A stretch of DNA of 64,000 nucleotides from Cloacibacterium caeni (GCF_907163105.1 NZ_OU015321.1:2654918-2718917), one strand, 5' to 3'. Positions 33,539 through 43,653 are shown, counted from the stretch's first letter. Program-made: numbers and translations. The notes: generated by a model not told the origin, from the letters alone.

Positions 33539-34549
33539 TCAAATTATCACATCAACTTTTCTTGGTTGATAATTTTTAACGATTTTTGCGATTGCAGCAA
33601 TGTGGTCAGGAGTTGTTCCGCAACAACCACCAACGATATTTACCAATCCTTTTTCTGCATATTCTCTGATTTGTTCTGCCATAAATTCTGGAGATTCATC
33701 GTATTGACCGAAAGCATTCGGTAAACCAGCATTTGGATAAGCAGAAATGTAAAATTCAGAATTATTAGAAATAGTTTCTAAATAAGGCGTCAATTGTTTC
33801 GCACCTAGAGCACAGTTAAATCCTACACTCAATAAATTAAGATGAGAAATAGAAACCAAAAAAGCTTCAGCAGTTTGTCCGCTCAAAGTTCTTCCTGAAG
33901 CGTCAGTAATGGTTCCAGAAACCATAATTGGAATCTGAATTTTTCTTTCTTCTTGAATTTGATCTATGGCAAAAAGTGCAGCTTTCGCATTTAAAGTATC
34001 AAAAATGGTTTCTACCAAAAGAATATCAGAACCGCCATCTAAAAGTGCTTCTGCTTGTTGTTTGTAAGCAATTCTTAACTCGTCAAAAGTAATGGCTCTG
34101 TAACCAGGGTCATTTACATCCGGAGAAAGAGATGCAGTTTTATTAGTAGGGCCAATAGAACCTGCTACAAATCTTGGTTTTTCTGGAGTTAAAGCCGTGA
34201 ATTCATCACAAACTTTTCTGGCAATTTTTGCGGATTCATAATTCAGTTCATACACCAAATCTTCCATGTGGTAATCTGCCATTGCAATGGTAGTCGCAGA
34301 AAAAGTATTGGTTTCGATGATGTCTGCACCCGCTTCTAAATATTTTCTGTGTACCGCTTCAATAGCATGAGGCTGAGTAAGAGAAAGTAAATCATTATTT
34401 CCCTTCAATGGAGATTCCCAGTTTTTAAATCTCTCGCCACGATAATCTTCTTCCGTAAACTGATATCGCTGAAGCATAGTTCCCATAGCTCCGTCTAGAA
34501 CAAGGATTCTTTGCTGTAAATTTTGATAAAGTATGTCGCTATTTTGCAT
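33539..34549 (-). CDS. metH: Methionine synthase, homocysteine-binding part
   Basis: A 336-residue S-methyltransferase barrel equal to the first domain of Met[14 protein letters not shown] (about 19-31), the Cys in [11 protein letters not shown] and the final pair in [12 protein letters not shown] that bind the Zn2+ for homocysteine activation. The split of MetH into two genes is common in Bacteroidota and the second part follows. It is the first gene after the SAM-I riboswitch and terminator. Confidence 0.95.
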   Translation of the reverse strand: MQNSDILYQNLQQRILVLDGAMGTMLQRYQFTEEDYRGERFKNWESPLKGNNDLLSLTQPHAIEAVHRKYLEAGADIIETNTFSATTIAMADYHMEDLVYELNYESAKIARKVCDEFTALTPEKPRFVAGSIGPTNKTASLSPDVNDPGYRAITFDELRIAYKQQAEALLDGGSDILLVETIFDTLNAKAALFAIDQIQEERKIQIPIMVSGTITDASGRTLSGQTAEAFLVSISHLNLLSVGFNCALGAKQLTPYLETISNNSEFYISAYPNAGLPNAFGQYDESPEFMAEQIREYAEKGLVNIVGGCCGTTPDHIAAIAKIVKNYQPRKVDVII

Positions 34550-34583
34550 TTCAATGTGATTAAAAAATGAAATGCTATAAGAA

Positions 34584-34602
34584 AAGTTGAGGGAATCAAC
34601 TG
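34584..34602 (-). terminator. Riboswitch-controlled terminator
   Basis: AGTTGA-TTCCC-TCAACT plus TTTTC on the minus strand, between the SAM-I aptamer and the metH start. It would end transcription when SAM is bound, as in known SAM-I leaders. Confidence 0.7.
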
Positions 34603-34611
34603 TTTTTATGT

Positions 34612-34718
34612 GTTATCTATCCCAAAAATGAGTAGAATGTAGCACCTTTTCTCGTTTTAGAAACGCGAGAGGTTGCCAAGGTTTCACAGAGTCTAATCTC
34701 TCCACCTTTCTTGATAAC
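34612..34718 (-). promoter_or_regulatory. SAM-I riboswitch (S box)
   Basis: Read on the minus strand: GTTATCAAGAAAGGTGGAGA, then CTGTGAAACC, TTGGCAACC and AAGGTGCTACATTCTAC, with the closing P1 pairing GTTATC/GATAAC. These are the conserved blocks of the SAM-I aptamer. It is 60-170 bases before the ATG of the split metH and represses the operon when S-adenosylmethionine is high. Confidence 0.95.
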
Positions 34719-34749
34719 ATTTCGATTATATGAAAGAACAAATCTTTTG

Positions 34750-34757
34750 CAAAGCTA
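34750..34757 (-). promoter_or_regulatory. -7 box of the met operon
   Basis: TAGCTTTG is a TAnnTTTG match 32 bases before the riboswitch 5' end. A clear -33 TTTG is not seen. Confidence 0.45.
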
Positions 34758-34833
34758 TATCATTTTTTTCACAATAAGAAATTGTCATTGAAAAAATTAA
34801 TATAAATGAAATTTCATAGTTTTTATTTTTTTC

Positions 34834-34841
34834 TACCTTCG
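34834..34841 (+). promoter_or_regulatory. -7 box of the GH63-like gene
   Basis: TACCTTCG, a one-base variant of TAnnTTTG, 22 bases before the ATG of the glucosidase gene. The rest of the gap 34760-34833 shows no further structure that I can name. Confidence 0.4.
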
Positions 34842-34863
34842 CATCATGTTATATTAAAAAATA

Positions 34864-37482
34864 ATGGCTATGAATGCTGAAAAACAACGATTACAAGATA
34901 TAAATTACAGAACTTGGGGACCTTATGTAAGCAATAGACAGTGGGGAAACGTAAGAGAAGATTATTCCTTTGATGGAAATACTTGGGGAGCAACTGGTCA
35001 TGATGATGCAGAAAGCAGAACGTACAGATGGGCAGAAGAAGGAATCGCGGGAATTTCTGATGACAAGCAACGTTTGTGCTTCGCTTTTTCTTTTTGGAAC
35101 AAGAAAGATAAAATGGTTAAAGAACGTTTCTTTGGATTGAGCAACCATCAAGGAAATCATGGTGAAGACATTAAAGAAATTTTCTATTATTTAGATAATA
35201 CGCCTACTCATTCTTACATGAAAATGGTGTACAAATATCCGCAAAATGCTTTTCCTTACGAAGATTTAATCAAGACAAATGCAGAACGAAGCAATAAGGA
35301 AACAGAATATGAAATTATAGATACGGGAATTTTTGACCAAAATGAATATTTTGATATTTTTATAGAATATGCCAAAATTCACCATGATGATATTTTAATC
35401 AGAGTTACCGTCACCAACCGAAATACAGAAAAAGCGCCTTTGGTGATTTTGCCCACACTTTGGTACAGAAATAATTGGAGTTGGGGTTATAATTCTTATA
35501 AACCTAATTTTACAACGCGCCATCGTGGTCAAATAGAAATAGAACATGAGAGTTTGGGCATGAAAAAACTTTATTCTCGTGACAAATCCGTGAAAATTCT
35601 TTTCTGCGAAAATGAAACCAATACCGAAAAAATATTCGGAAAAAAATCTGAAAATAAATACTTTAAAGATGGAATTAACCATCATATCGTTCATCAAAAA
35701 AACACGGTGAATCCTAAAAAATTCGGAACGAAAGCTGCTTTTGTAATCGATACGGAATTAGAAGGTGGGGAAACCAAAACTTTTGATTTCAGAATGTCTC
35801 CTCATAAAATGGAGAACGCTTTTTTTGATTTTGATGAGGTTTTTGAAGTAAGAAAAAAAGAATCGGATGAATTTTATGACGAAATTCAAAAAGATTTTAA
35901 CTGTGAAGATGAAAAAAATGTTCAGCGACAAGCTTTTGCAGGATTGCTTTGGAACAAACAATTTTATCATTATAAAGTTGGGAAATGGTTAAATGGCGAC
36001 CCAAATTTCCCAGTGGAAAGGAATTTTGAACATCATGTAAGAAATGTAGAATGGAAACACATGAATTGCAAAGACATTATTTCTATGCCAGATAAATGGG
36101 AATATCCGTGGTTTGCAACGTGGGATTTAGCCTTTCACTGTGTGAGTTTTAGTATTTTAGACCCAAATTTTGCCAAAAATCAATTGCAATTATTGACCAA
36201 AGAATGGTATATGCATCCTAACGGTCAGCTTCCAGCGTATGAATGGGATTTTTCAGATGTCAATCCGCCAGTTCACGCATGGAGCACTTTTAGAGTTTTT
36301 AAAATCGATGAAAAAATCAATGGAAAACCAGATATTCATTTCTTAGAAAGTGTTTTTCAGAAATTATTGCTCAATTTTACGTGGTGGGTAAACCGAAAAG
36401 ATAAAAACGGGAAAAATGTTTTCGGTGGAGGATTTTTAGGATTGGATAACATTGGTGCTTTTGACCGAAATATGCAGTTTAAAAATGGAGAATATTTAGA
36501 ACAAGCTGATGGAACTTCTTGGATGGCGATGTTTGCCCTGAATATGATGAGGATTTCTATGGAGTTGGCATTGTATAATCCAGTTTATGAAGATATGGCG
36601 ATTAAATTTTTCGAGCATTATCTCTACATTGCAGAAGCCATGGAAAATCTTGGTGAAGGGAAAAATGGACTTTGGAACGAAGAGGATGGATTTTTCTATG
36701 ACGTATTGCAACTTAACGACGGAACTGGAATTTCTTTAAAACTAAGAAGTATTGTAGGTCTCATTCCAATGTTTGCGGTAGAAGTAATAGAACACGAAAT
36801 GCTTCAAAAACTGCCTAATTTTACCGAAAGAATGGATTGGATTCTAAAAAATAAACCCGAACTAGCCAAATTGGTTTCGCATTGGGATGTAGAAGGAAAA
36901 GGCAGAAAACATCTCATGAGTATTTTGAGAAAGACGAGATTGACCAAAATTCTGAATAGAATGTTAGACGAAAAAGAATTTTTAAGTGAATTTGGAATTC
37001 GTTCGATGTCAAAAGTGTATGAAAAAAATCCGTTTCAATTAGAAATTAATGGCATCAATCACGTTGTGCATTATACGCCTGCCGAAAGTGATAGTCGAAT
37101 GTTTGGCGGAAACAGCAATTGGAGAGGTCCGATTTGGTTCCCGATTAATTTTTTAATTGTAGAAAGTCTTCAGCGATTTTATTTTTATTACGACGAAAGT
37201 TTGAAAGTAGAGCTTCCTACCGGAAGTGAAAATTTCCAAAATCTAAATTATGTAGCAGATCATTTGAGTCAAAGATTGTGCAGTATTTTCTTACCAGATA
37301 AAGACGGAAATCGTGCTTTTAATGGGAATGTAGATAAATTAAACCATGACGAACATTTCAAAAATTACGTGATGTTCTACGAATATTTTCATGGAGACAA
37401 TGGTCGTGGAGTAGGCGCTTCTCACCAAACTGGTTGGACTTCTACCGTTGCCAAATTATTACACCCGAGATTGAAAAATTAG
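34864..37482 (+). CDS. MGH1/GH63-like alpha-glycosidase
   Basis: An 872-residue (alpha/alpha)6-type glycosidase. The catalytic barrel carries WEYPWFATWDLAFH, GQLPAYEWDFSDVNPPVHAW and ADGTSWMAMFALNM, and the C-terminal WRGPIWFPINFLIVESLQ; these are seen in MGH1 (mannosylglycerate hydrolase-like) and GH63 (processing glucosidase) proteins. A signal peptide is not visible, so it is probably cytosolic and may act on compatible solutes or on alpha-glucosides. The substrate is not certain. Confidence 0.85.
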   Translation: MAMNAEKQRLQDINYRTWGPYVSNRQWGNVREDYSFDGNTWGATGHDDAESRTYRWAEEGIAGISDDKQRLCFAFSFWNKKDKMVKERFFGLSNHQGNHGEDIKEIFYYLDNTPTHSYMKMVYKYPQNAFPYEDLIKTNAERSNKETEYEIIDTGIFDQNEYFDIFIEYAKIHHDDILIRVTVTNRNTEKAPLVILPTLWYRNNWSWGYNSYKPNFTTRHRGQIEIEHESLGMKKLYSRDKSVKILFCENETNTEKIFGKKSENKYFKDGINHHIVHQKNTVNPKKFGTKAAFVIDTELEGGETKTFDFRMSPHKMENAFFDFDEVFEVRKKESDEFYDEIQKDFNCEDEKNVQRQAFAGLLWNKQFYHYKVGKWLNGDPNFPVERNFEHHVRNVEWKHMNCKDIISMPDKWEYPWFATWDLAFHCVSFSILDPNFAKNQLQLLTKEWYMHPNGQLPAYEWDFSDVNPPVHAWSTFRVFKIDEKINGKPDIHFLESVFQKLLLNFTWWVNRKDKNGKNVFGGGFLGLDNIGAFDRNMQFKNGEYLEQADGTSWMAMFALNMMRISMELALYNPVYEDMAIKFFEHYLYIAEAMENLGEGKNGLWNEEDGFFYDVLQLNDGTGISLKLRSIVGLIPMFAVEVIEHEMLQKLPNFTERMDWILKNKPELAKLVSHWDVEGKGRKHLMSILRKTRLTKILNRMLDEKEFLSEFGIRSMSKVYEKNPFQLEINGINHVVHYTPAESDSRMFGGNSNWRGPIWFPINFLIVESLQRFYFYYDESLKVELPTGSENFQNLNYVADHLSQRLCSIFLPDKDGNRAFNGNVDKLNHDEHFKNYVMFYEYFHGDNGRGVGASHQTGWTSTVAKLLHPRLKN

Positions 37483-37528
37483 ATTTTTTTGATTTTATTC
37501 CTATAAGATTGAGGTAAAAAATCAAAAA

Positions 37529-38788
37529 TTAATTCTTTAAAATTTTTAAGCCAATATTACAATTCAAGCAGTTTTTGTATGAGCATAAATGTTTATGATG
37601 ATACAAAAACGCTTGGGTTTCTAATGCTGAACTAAATTTTACGTTAAGTTTTTTCCATGAAGAGATGATAGAATTTTTTTCAGGGCTTAAATTTTTGTAA
37701 AAGTCTATAACTTGGTCATTTTTTTCGGGATTTATATTTTTAAAATAGGTGTAAATAATAGGCAAAACTGCATTGATGAGAAGAATTTCTATGAAATCGT
37801 CAGACAATTTTTTCTCTATTTTTTCTTCGGAAGTTTTTTCGAACGTGTAGTGATTTTCCCAAAATTCTGAAGTTTTTACTTTTTCGAAAAGTGATTTTAA
37901 TTCCTGAATATTTTTAGCTTTTAAAATTTTAGAAAATAAATTGGGCTGAAGATGATACAGCATCGCCAACTGAGAAAGCCGAATCGTAGGAAAAGAAGGA
38001 GGCATTAACCGCATAAATTTTACTGGAAAAGTTTGTCCTGAAATTTTAAATTTGGCTTTCAGAAATTCAAATTCTCTATTCCATTTTTGACTTGTTTCGG
38101 TTTCTTTTTCTAATAGATTTCCTTTTCCAAAAAGTAAACTTTCTAGTTGAAATTGATTTTGAGAAATCTTTTGAATGATTTTAAAATCAATGTTTTCTGC
38201 AATATTTTGATAAATTTCCGCATTTACTTTTAGTCCAAAACTGTATGCTAGTTTTTGAAATAAAACAGCTTCGTAATTATTTTTAGATTGAATCAAAAGA
38301 TGTTCAATTTCTATAGATTTTTCATCTAATTTTTTGAGTAAAGTTTCTTCCGAAAAAAGAAAAGGAACTTTAGAAGCATCAAAGATGCTTTCACACGGAA
38401 TGAACTGATATTGATTTTCTAAAGTTTGATATTTGGCAAGAATCTCCTCGTTAATATAATCTTTTAGTTCTAAAGTAGGAATTCCGGCTTCTTTAAGTTC
38501 TGCAATATCCGTGTCATTAAAATAAACAACATGCAGAATAACCGATTGATAGTCTTTTTGAAGGTTATGATTGTGAAAATACCAATCCGAAGATTTCACA
38601 TGAATTTCTATGTTTCCTGCTAAAACGATGTTTTTCGTTTTAATTTTTGACAAAGAAAAATCTGGTCCAGAATTGGTGTTCAATGTTCCAAAATCTAGAA
38701 TTTCGATTGGGTTTCCATCGGTATCTTTGAAATCAAACTTGGAAAATATCTTATACTTCCAAAGATATTGGAGTAAATTTTCGTTCAT
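37529..38788 (-). CDS. DUF2851 family protein
   Basis: A 419-residue protein with the DUF2851 pattern: LQYLWKYKIFS, FGTLNTNSGPDFSLSKI, GNIEIHVKSSDWYFH (residues about 55-70), VILHVVYFND, and a C-terminal Cys motif (CSYKNCLNCNIG). The N-terminal part has a nuclease-like alternation with HxxSSDWxxH, but the family has no established role. It lies alone, convergent with the upstream glycosidase gene. Confidence 0.8.
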   Translation of the reverse strand: MNENLLQYLWKYKIFSKFDFKDTDGNPIEILDFGTLNTNSGPDFSLSKIKTKNIVLAGNIEIHVKSSDWYFHNHNLQKDYQSVILHVVYFNDTDIAELKEAGIPTLELKDYINEEILAKYQTLENQYQFIPCESIFDASKVPFLFSEETLLKKLDEKSIEIEHLLIQSKNNYEAVLFQKLAYSFGLKVNAEIYQNIAENIDFKIIQKISQNQFQLESLLFGKGNLLEKETETSQKWNREFEFLKAKFKISGQTFPVKFMRLMPPSFPTIRLSQLAMLYHLQPNLFSKILKAKNIQELKSLFEKVKTSEFWENHYTFEKTSEEKIEKKLSDDFIEILLINAVLPIIYTYFKNINPEKNDQVIDFYKNLSPEKNSIISSWKKLNVKFSSALETQAFLYHHKHLCSYKNCLNCNIGLKILKN

Positions 38789-38854
38789 GGTGGTTTAGTT
38801 TTTTAGTTTTATTTCCCGCAGATTTACTTTTTGTAGAATCTGCGAGAATGATTG

Positions 38855-39994
38855 TTAAGCCATTTTATGAAATTCTTCTAGCGTTTCTTCATACATTTTT
38901 TCATAAATCGGAAGAATATTGACTAAGTCAAATTCCAATGCTCTTGCTTTTGCATTTTTCTTAATCTTTGACAGAAGTTTATCGTCTGAAAGCAATTTTA
39001 TAGCATAACTTGCCATGGCTTCTACATTTCCTACTTCTGCTAAAAATCCGGTTTCTCCTTGGATGTTTACCTCAGGAATTCCGCCTGCATTACTCGAAAT
39101 TACTGGCGTTTCTGCAGCCATTGCTTCTAATGCTGCCAAACCGAAACTTTCCTGTTCAGAAGGCAATAAAAACACGTCTGCAAACTTCAGAATTTGGTAT
39201 AAATTATCTACTTTTCCGAGCAGTTTAATTTTATTGATGAGGTGTGGATTTTCATTGATAAATTCATTGATGACTTCTACATCTGGACCGTCTCCCAAAA
39301 TCAATAATTTAGATTTTACTGATTTTTCAACTTTGTTGAAAATGTCTAAAACGTCTTTAATTCTCTTCACAGGACGAAGATTGGAAACGTGAATCAGAAT
39401 TTTTTCATCTTCATTGGCAAAATGATTTCTTTGGCAAGTTTTTAAATCTTCAAATTCTGTATTGTCGATGAAATTGGTGATGACTTCAATCTCTTTTGTG
39501 ATTTTAAAAAATTTCAAAGTATCACTTTTCAAACTTTCAGAAACCGTAGTGATTTTATCTGATTGGTTGATGGAAAATTCTACCGCATGTTTGTAACTTG
39601 GATGTTGACCAACCAAAGTGATGTCTGTTCCGTGAAGCGTTGTAACTAACGGAATATCAGCGTTTTCTTCTTTCAGCATTTGCTTGGCGAAAAAAGCAGC
39701 ATAAGCATAAGGAATTGCGTAATGTGCATGTAAAATATCTAATTTGTACAATTTCACCACTTGATAAATCGTGGAAGAAAGCGCAATATCAAACGGTTGG
39801 TGTTTGAACAAAGGATAGGTTTGTACATTTACTTTGTGGAAGAAAATGTTTGGGTCAGTCATGTCCAATCTTGCAGGTAATTCCGAGGAAATGAAGTGCA
39901 CTTCATAACCTTTTTTGGCAAGAGACATACCGAGTTCTGTGGCTACGATTCCGCTACCACCGTATGTTGGATAACAAAGGATTCCTATTTTCAT
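38855..39994 (-). CDS. bshA: Billithiol synthase BshA (GlcNAc-malate transferase)
   Basis: A 379-residue GT4 (GT-B) glycosyltransferase that makes N-acetylglucosaminyl L-malate from UDP-GlcNAc and L-malate, the first step of bacillithiol synthesis. Recognised by the N-terminus KIGILCYPTYGGSGIVATELG, the malate loop (ELPARLD), HAHYAIPYAYA, TTLHGTDITLVG and the C-terminal LPSEQESFGLAALEAMA (E-x7-E of GT4). Bacillithiol is the low-molecular-weight thiol of many Bacteroidota and could support the arsenic defence of the island indirectly; this is inference. Confidence 0.94.
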   Translation of the reverse strand: MKIGILCYPTYGGSGIVATELGMSLAKKGYEVHFISSELPARLDMTDPNIFFHKVNVQTYPLFKHQPFDIALSSTIYQVVKLYKLDILHAHYAIPYAYAAFFAKQMLKEENADIPLVTTLHGTDITLVGQHPSYKHAVEFSINQSDKITTVSESLKSDTLKFFKITKEIEVITNFIDNTEFEDLKTCQRNHFANEDEKILIHVSNLRPVKRIKDVLDIFNKVEKSVKSKLLILGDGPDVEVINEFINENPHLINKIKLLGKVDNLYQILKFADVFLLPSEQESFGLAALEAMAAETPVISSNAGGIPEVNIQGETGFLAEVGNVEAMASYAIKLLSDDKLLSKIKKNAKARALEFDLVNILPIYEKMYEETLEEFHKMA

Positions 39995-40238
39995 TTGGAG
40001 ATTAATGTTTTTTTATTTGACAAATGTAATCCTTCGGATTTCATTTTTATTTTTTGTGAAACGAAGTTTTCCGTTTCTGTTTTTAAATTTATTATATTTT
40101 TTTTAACCACAAAAGGAACAAGAGCTATATAAATTTTTGAGTTAATCAAAAGTAAAAAAAGGATCAGTTTTTCTTTTTTTACTTTTGTAATACTTGTTTT
40201 CAATCATTTCTTTTGATGCTTTTGCGGTTAAATTTTTT

Positions 40239-41924
40239 TTATTTCTCAATTCCGCTTCTTGCTTTCAAATTTTCATTGACGATTACAGGCAATTTTCCAG
40301 AAATTTTTGTTTTTCCTAAAATTGCTTTTGCAGAAGCTTTCAAAGATAAATCATTATTTTCATAACTTACCAAAACGGTAGAAATTGTAGAAATATCTAC
40401 ATCTTTCAAAGCGTAAGGCGAACCAAAAACATCTAAAATCACATTCTGTTTTTTACTCAATTCTGCTAAAATATCTTTGCTTTTCTGTGAGATTTTATAT
40501 GATTTGTAAGCCGTAGAATTGTCTTTGTGAAAACCAACAATCACCGTAGAATTTTCAGGAATTTGAGCAATTTCATTTTTTGAAATGAGTTTTACTGTAG
40601 TTCCTAAATTTAAATTTTCTACAAAAGTCTGAAACGGCGCTTCTTCCAAAGGAAGATAATAATAGGTTTCGCTACAACTTAAAGGCAAAAGATTTTTTTC
40701 GTCTTTCAACAAAGTTATTGCGTTGGAATATAATTTTTCTGAAAGTTCTGCGTGAGAAGCGTTGTTTAAATCTTCATTAATATTTTCAGAATTTATGGAT
40801 TTTAAATTTTGAAGTCCTAATAAATATTTGGTTTTCAGAATTTTCTTTACACTTTCCGCGAGGCGGTTTTCAGAGATTTCACCTATTTCTAAAGCTGATT
40901 TTATCAAAGCTTTTCCGTTTGGAACGTCTTGTGAAAAAAGCATGATGTCATTTCCCGCTTTGAAAGCTCTCAAATCTAATTCACCTGCAGGAAATTTTTT
41001 TGCTACAGCATTCATATTCAAAGCATCGGTGATGATTAAACCATCGTATTGATATGATTTTTTGAGCAAATTAGTAATGACTTCATAAGAAACAGAAGCA
41101 GGAATTCCCGATTGTTTTTCTAGAGCAGGAACATATAAATGCGCCACCATAACTCCACCAATTTTTTTATCAAGCAAAGCTTTGAAAGGAGCTAATTCCA
41201 CAGCATTTAATCTTTCTAAATTATGTGAAACTACTGGTAAATCTAAATGAGAATCGGTATCTGTATCGCCATGACCAGGGAAATGTTTCATAGAAGCGAG
41301 AACGCCATTGTCTTGCAAACCTTGTGCATAAGCCAAACCTTTTGCAATCACATTATTGATGTCTGAACCGAAACTTCTGTTGCCAATAATAGGATTTGCA
41401 GGATTGGTATTCACATCTACAACGGGCGCGAAATCCCAATAAATACCCATTCTCTTACAATCCTCAGCAATTTTAGAAGTCATTTCATAAATGAGAGAAT
41501 TGTCTTGAATGGCTCCTAAAGTCATAGCCCAAGGAAATTTATGTGCGGCAGGAAATCTTTGGAACAATCCCCATTCTCCATCAATGCCAATCATCATTTT
41601 CACTTTAGATTTCCCTTGAAATTCATTCAGCAGTTGGATGTGTTTTTCGGCATTGTCTTGCATGAGAATCAAGCCACCGATTTTTTCTTTTTCTACGAGA
41701 TTTCTAATTTTCTGAATTTCTTCTTCTCCACGATTATTGTACAAAGCTACAATGTATAATTGCCCGATTTTTTCGTCTAAAGACAATTGTTGATACAGAG
41801 AATCAGCATATTTTTCGGCTTTTTGCTCTAAATTTTTTGGAGCATTTTTGGGGAAATATTGAGCCGAAAGATTAGCGAAAATTAAAATGAATAAATAAGT
41901 GAATATATTTTTGATGAATTTCAT
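40239..41924 (-). CDS. GH3 beta-N-acetylhexosaminidase-like glycosidase
   Basis: A 561-residue protein. I chose the ATG at 41924, which gives a clean signal peptide (MKFIKNIFTYLFILIFANLSAQ); a start at 41957 would hide it. The GH3 catalytic domain has the KHFPGHGDTDTDSHLDLP loop with the His/Asp pair and the nucleophile Asp in GLIITDALNMNAV. The C-terminal part carries the second GH3 domain. The NagZ-like signature suggests hydrolysis of beta-N-acetylglucosaminides, such as peptidoglycan fragments or chitin, in the periplasm. Confidence 0.9.
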   Translation of the reverse strand: MKFIKNIFTYLFILIFANLSAQYFPKNAPKNLEQKAEKYADSLYQQLSLDEKIGQLYIVALYNNRGEEEIQKIRNLVEKEKIGGLILMQDNAEKHIQLLNEFQGKSKVKMMIGIDGEWGLFQRFPAAHKFPWAMTLGAIQDNSLIYEMTSKIAEDCKRMGIYWDFAPVVDVNTNPANPIIGNRSFGSDINNVIAKGLAYAQGLQDNGVLASMKHFPGHGDTDTDSHLDLPVVSHNLERLNAVELAPFKALLDKKIGGVMVAHLYVPALEKQSGIPASVSYEVITNLLKKSYQYDGLIITDALNMNAVAKKFPAGELDLRAFKAGNDIMLFSQDVPNGKALIKSALEIGEISENRLAESVKKILKTKYLLGLQNLKSINSENINEDLNNASHAELSEKLYSNAITLLKDEKNLLPLSCSETYYYLPLEEAPFQTFVENLNLGTTVKLISKNEIAQIPENSTVIVGFHKDNSTAYKSYKISQKSKDILAELSKKQNVILDVFGSPYALKDVDISTISTVLVSYENNDLSLKASAKAILGKTKISGKLPVIVNENLKARSGIEK

Positions 41925-42050
41925 AAAAACAATGTTATTCAACAAAAATACAAACATATTTTTGTGATTGCTATAGAAATATTGTATTTCTAAAATTTCA
42001 AATCATTAAAAGTTTAGAATTAGCTTAGAATTAAGCCTTTTTTGAATCAA

Positions 42051-42821
42051 TCATAAGTGATTTCGTTTCAAAAATTCTACCATTTTGGGAATGGAATTTT
42101 GTGGAAATTCGTGTCCTGCATTTCGGTCTTCTATGATGATTTCTTTGTTTTCAGAAGTTTCATAAGAAGTAATTTCGCCATTTGTTTGAGCAGTGCTTTC
42201 ATTGGCTTCAAAGAATTTTAGATATTGTTTGGAAGAGAATTTTTGAATTTTATAAGGCACGATTTTATCATTTTTTCCAAAACTGATCCAAACGGATTTT
42301 TGTGGTGCAGATTTTAGCCAATTTCCACCAGGACCAGCAACAGTAACGAATGCAGCAAATTTTTCTGGTCGCATTTTCCATAAAACATTTACAAATCTAG
42401 AACCATTAGAATGTCCTACTGCGTAAATTCTATCGAAATCAATATTGTAATTTTTAGAAATTTGAGAAAAAACTTCATCAAAAAATTTCACATCTCGGTT
42501 TTGTAATTCGTCTGGATTCATTTGCCAACCGTTGTATTTTCCTTCTTTGTCTACGATAGAATTAGTAACTCCGGGAATTCCTTGCATGTAAATGACTAAC
42601 GCTTCGGGGAAATTTTGATGAAAATTAAGATTTCTACTGGCGTGTTTCGCATTTCCACCATGACCATGAAAAACAAAAACCACTGGAATTTTTTCTGAAT
42701 TTAATTTTGGCTCAAAAAAAAGTGCTTTTCTTTCTACGACATTAATTTGATAAAATTTTTCAGTTTGAGCGAATAGTTTTGTGCTGAAAATCAACAAGAA
42801 AACAATGATTGTGTTTTTCAT
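42051..42821 (-). CDS. Secreted esterase of the PHB-depolymerase/LpqC type
   Basis: A 256-residue alpha/beta hydrolase with a signal peptide (residues 1-19, ending in FAQ). The oxyanion-loop motif VFHGHGGN, the nucleophile elbow GHSNGSRF with Ser at about residue 140, and the late DRNAGHEFP supply the triad (Ser, Asp, His). The family includes PHB depolymerases and feruloyl esterases; the substrate is unknown. Confidence 0.85.
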   Translation of the reverse strand: MKNTIIVFLLIFSTKLFAQTEKFYQINVVERKALFFEPKLNSEKIPVVFVFHGHGGNAKHASRNLNFHQNFPEALVIYMQGIPGVTNSIVDKEGKYNGWQMNPDELQNRDVKFFDEVFSQISKNYNIDFDRIYAVGHSNGSRFVNVLWKMRPEKFAAFVTVAGPGGNWLKSAPQKSVWISFGKNDKIVPYKIQKFSSKQYLKFFEANESTAQTNGEITSYETSENKEIIIEDRNAGHEFPQNSIPKMVEFLKRNHL

Positions 42822-42853
42822 CTGTTTATTATTATTTGTTTTTTATTGGTCAG

Positions 42854-42909
42854 ATGGAACACCCTTACTCAAGCTCTTGTTTATCAAAAAAATAACAAGG
42901 GTGTTTCAT
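42854..42909. repeat. Composite hairpin between divergent genes
   Basis: Arms ATGGAACACCCTT and AAGGGTGTTTCAT pair at 12 of 13 positions, and an inner stem CTTGTT/AACAAG follows, giving one extended hairpin. It lies before both flanking genes, so it is not an ordinary terminator. It may be a cis-element, a small RNA, or a mobile repeat. Confidence 0.5.
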
Positions 42910-42963
42910 TTTAAAAGCTTTAAATCTTTGATGAAAATTAAACAATAAAGTTAAAAATTTATT

Positions 42964-42980
42964 TTGGCACGCAACTTGGA
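42964..42980 (+). promoter_or_regulatory. Near-match to a sigma-54 promoter
   Basis: TTGGCACGCAACTTGGA fits the -24/-12 form TGGCAC-N5-TTGC except that the last base is G in place of C. It is 34 bases before the ATG of a lipoprotein gene. The -24 half is perfect. Confidence 0.45.
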
Positions 42981-43014
42981 ATGTAAAAACTAATAACAAA
43001 TAAAAATTATTGAT

Positions 43015-43530
43015 ATGAAAAAATATTTTACTTTAATGGTTCTTGCGATTTTCGGAGGATTATTGATGATGAGCTGCGAAATGAACGAAGTAGTAGAAAG
43101 AGATATTCAAGATAATGATACGTATCCTGTAATGAAGGATGTAACGGGAACTTTTAGTTCTACTAATAATTATGCCTTAGATCAAGCGATTGACATTCCT
43201 TCTTCTGATGTAGTTTTAGTGTATAGAAATATCAATTCTAACAGTTCAGCAAGTGCAATTTGGCAACTTTTGCCTAAAACTTTTTACTTGAGCGATAACA
43301 GAGAATTAGATTACAATTTTATTTTTGATACAAAAAGAGTTCAAGTAAGAACAGAAGCTAATTTTGACCAATCTACCATTACGAGTACAGAAAGAGCGAC
43401 TTATCTTAACAATCAAACGTTTAGAATTGTACTGGTTCCAGCTTCTAGAGCAAATAGAACTGCTTCTCAGGTAAATTACGAGGATTATAATGCAGTAGTG
43501 AAATATTTTAACTTAAAAGAACCAAAATAA
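43015..43530 (+). CDS. Exported lipoprotein, unrecognised
   Basis: A 171-residue protein with a lipoprotein signal (MKKYFTLMVLAIFGGLLMMSC, lipobox LMMSC with Cys21). The rest is beta-rich (GTFSSTNNYALDQAIDIPSSDVVLVY...) and may be an anchored beta-sandwich domain. No family recognised. It is monocistronic, with a terminator at 43579-43611 and a sigma-54-like element in front. Confidence 0.75.
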   Translation: MKKYFTLMVLAIFGGLLMMSCEMNEVVERDIQDNDTYPVMKDVTGTFSSTNNYALDQAIDIPSSDVVLVYRNINSNSSASAIWQLLPKTFYLSDNRELDYNFIFDTKRVQVRTEANFDQSTITSTERATYLNNQTFRIVLVPASRANRTASQVNYEDYNAVVKYFNLKEPK

Positions 43531-43578
43531 TCACTAAATCATTCAAAACCATCCATATATTAATTTTTCACAAAAAAG

Positions 43579-43611
43579 AAATCCTAGCAAAATGAATTGC
43601 TGGGATTTTTT
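43579..43611 (+). terminator. Terminator of the lipoprotein gene
   Basis: AATCC-AGCAA and TTGCT-GGATT around an AATGA-type loop, ending in TTTTTT. Confidence 0.75.
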
Positions 43612-43653
43612 GTTGGGTAATAAAAATCAGATTTTTTTCCCACAAAAAGTTCT

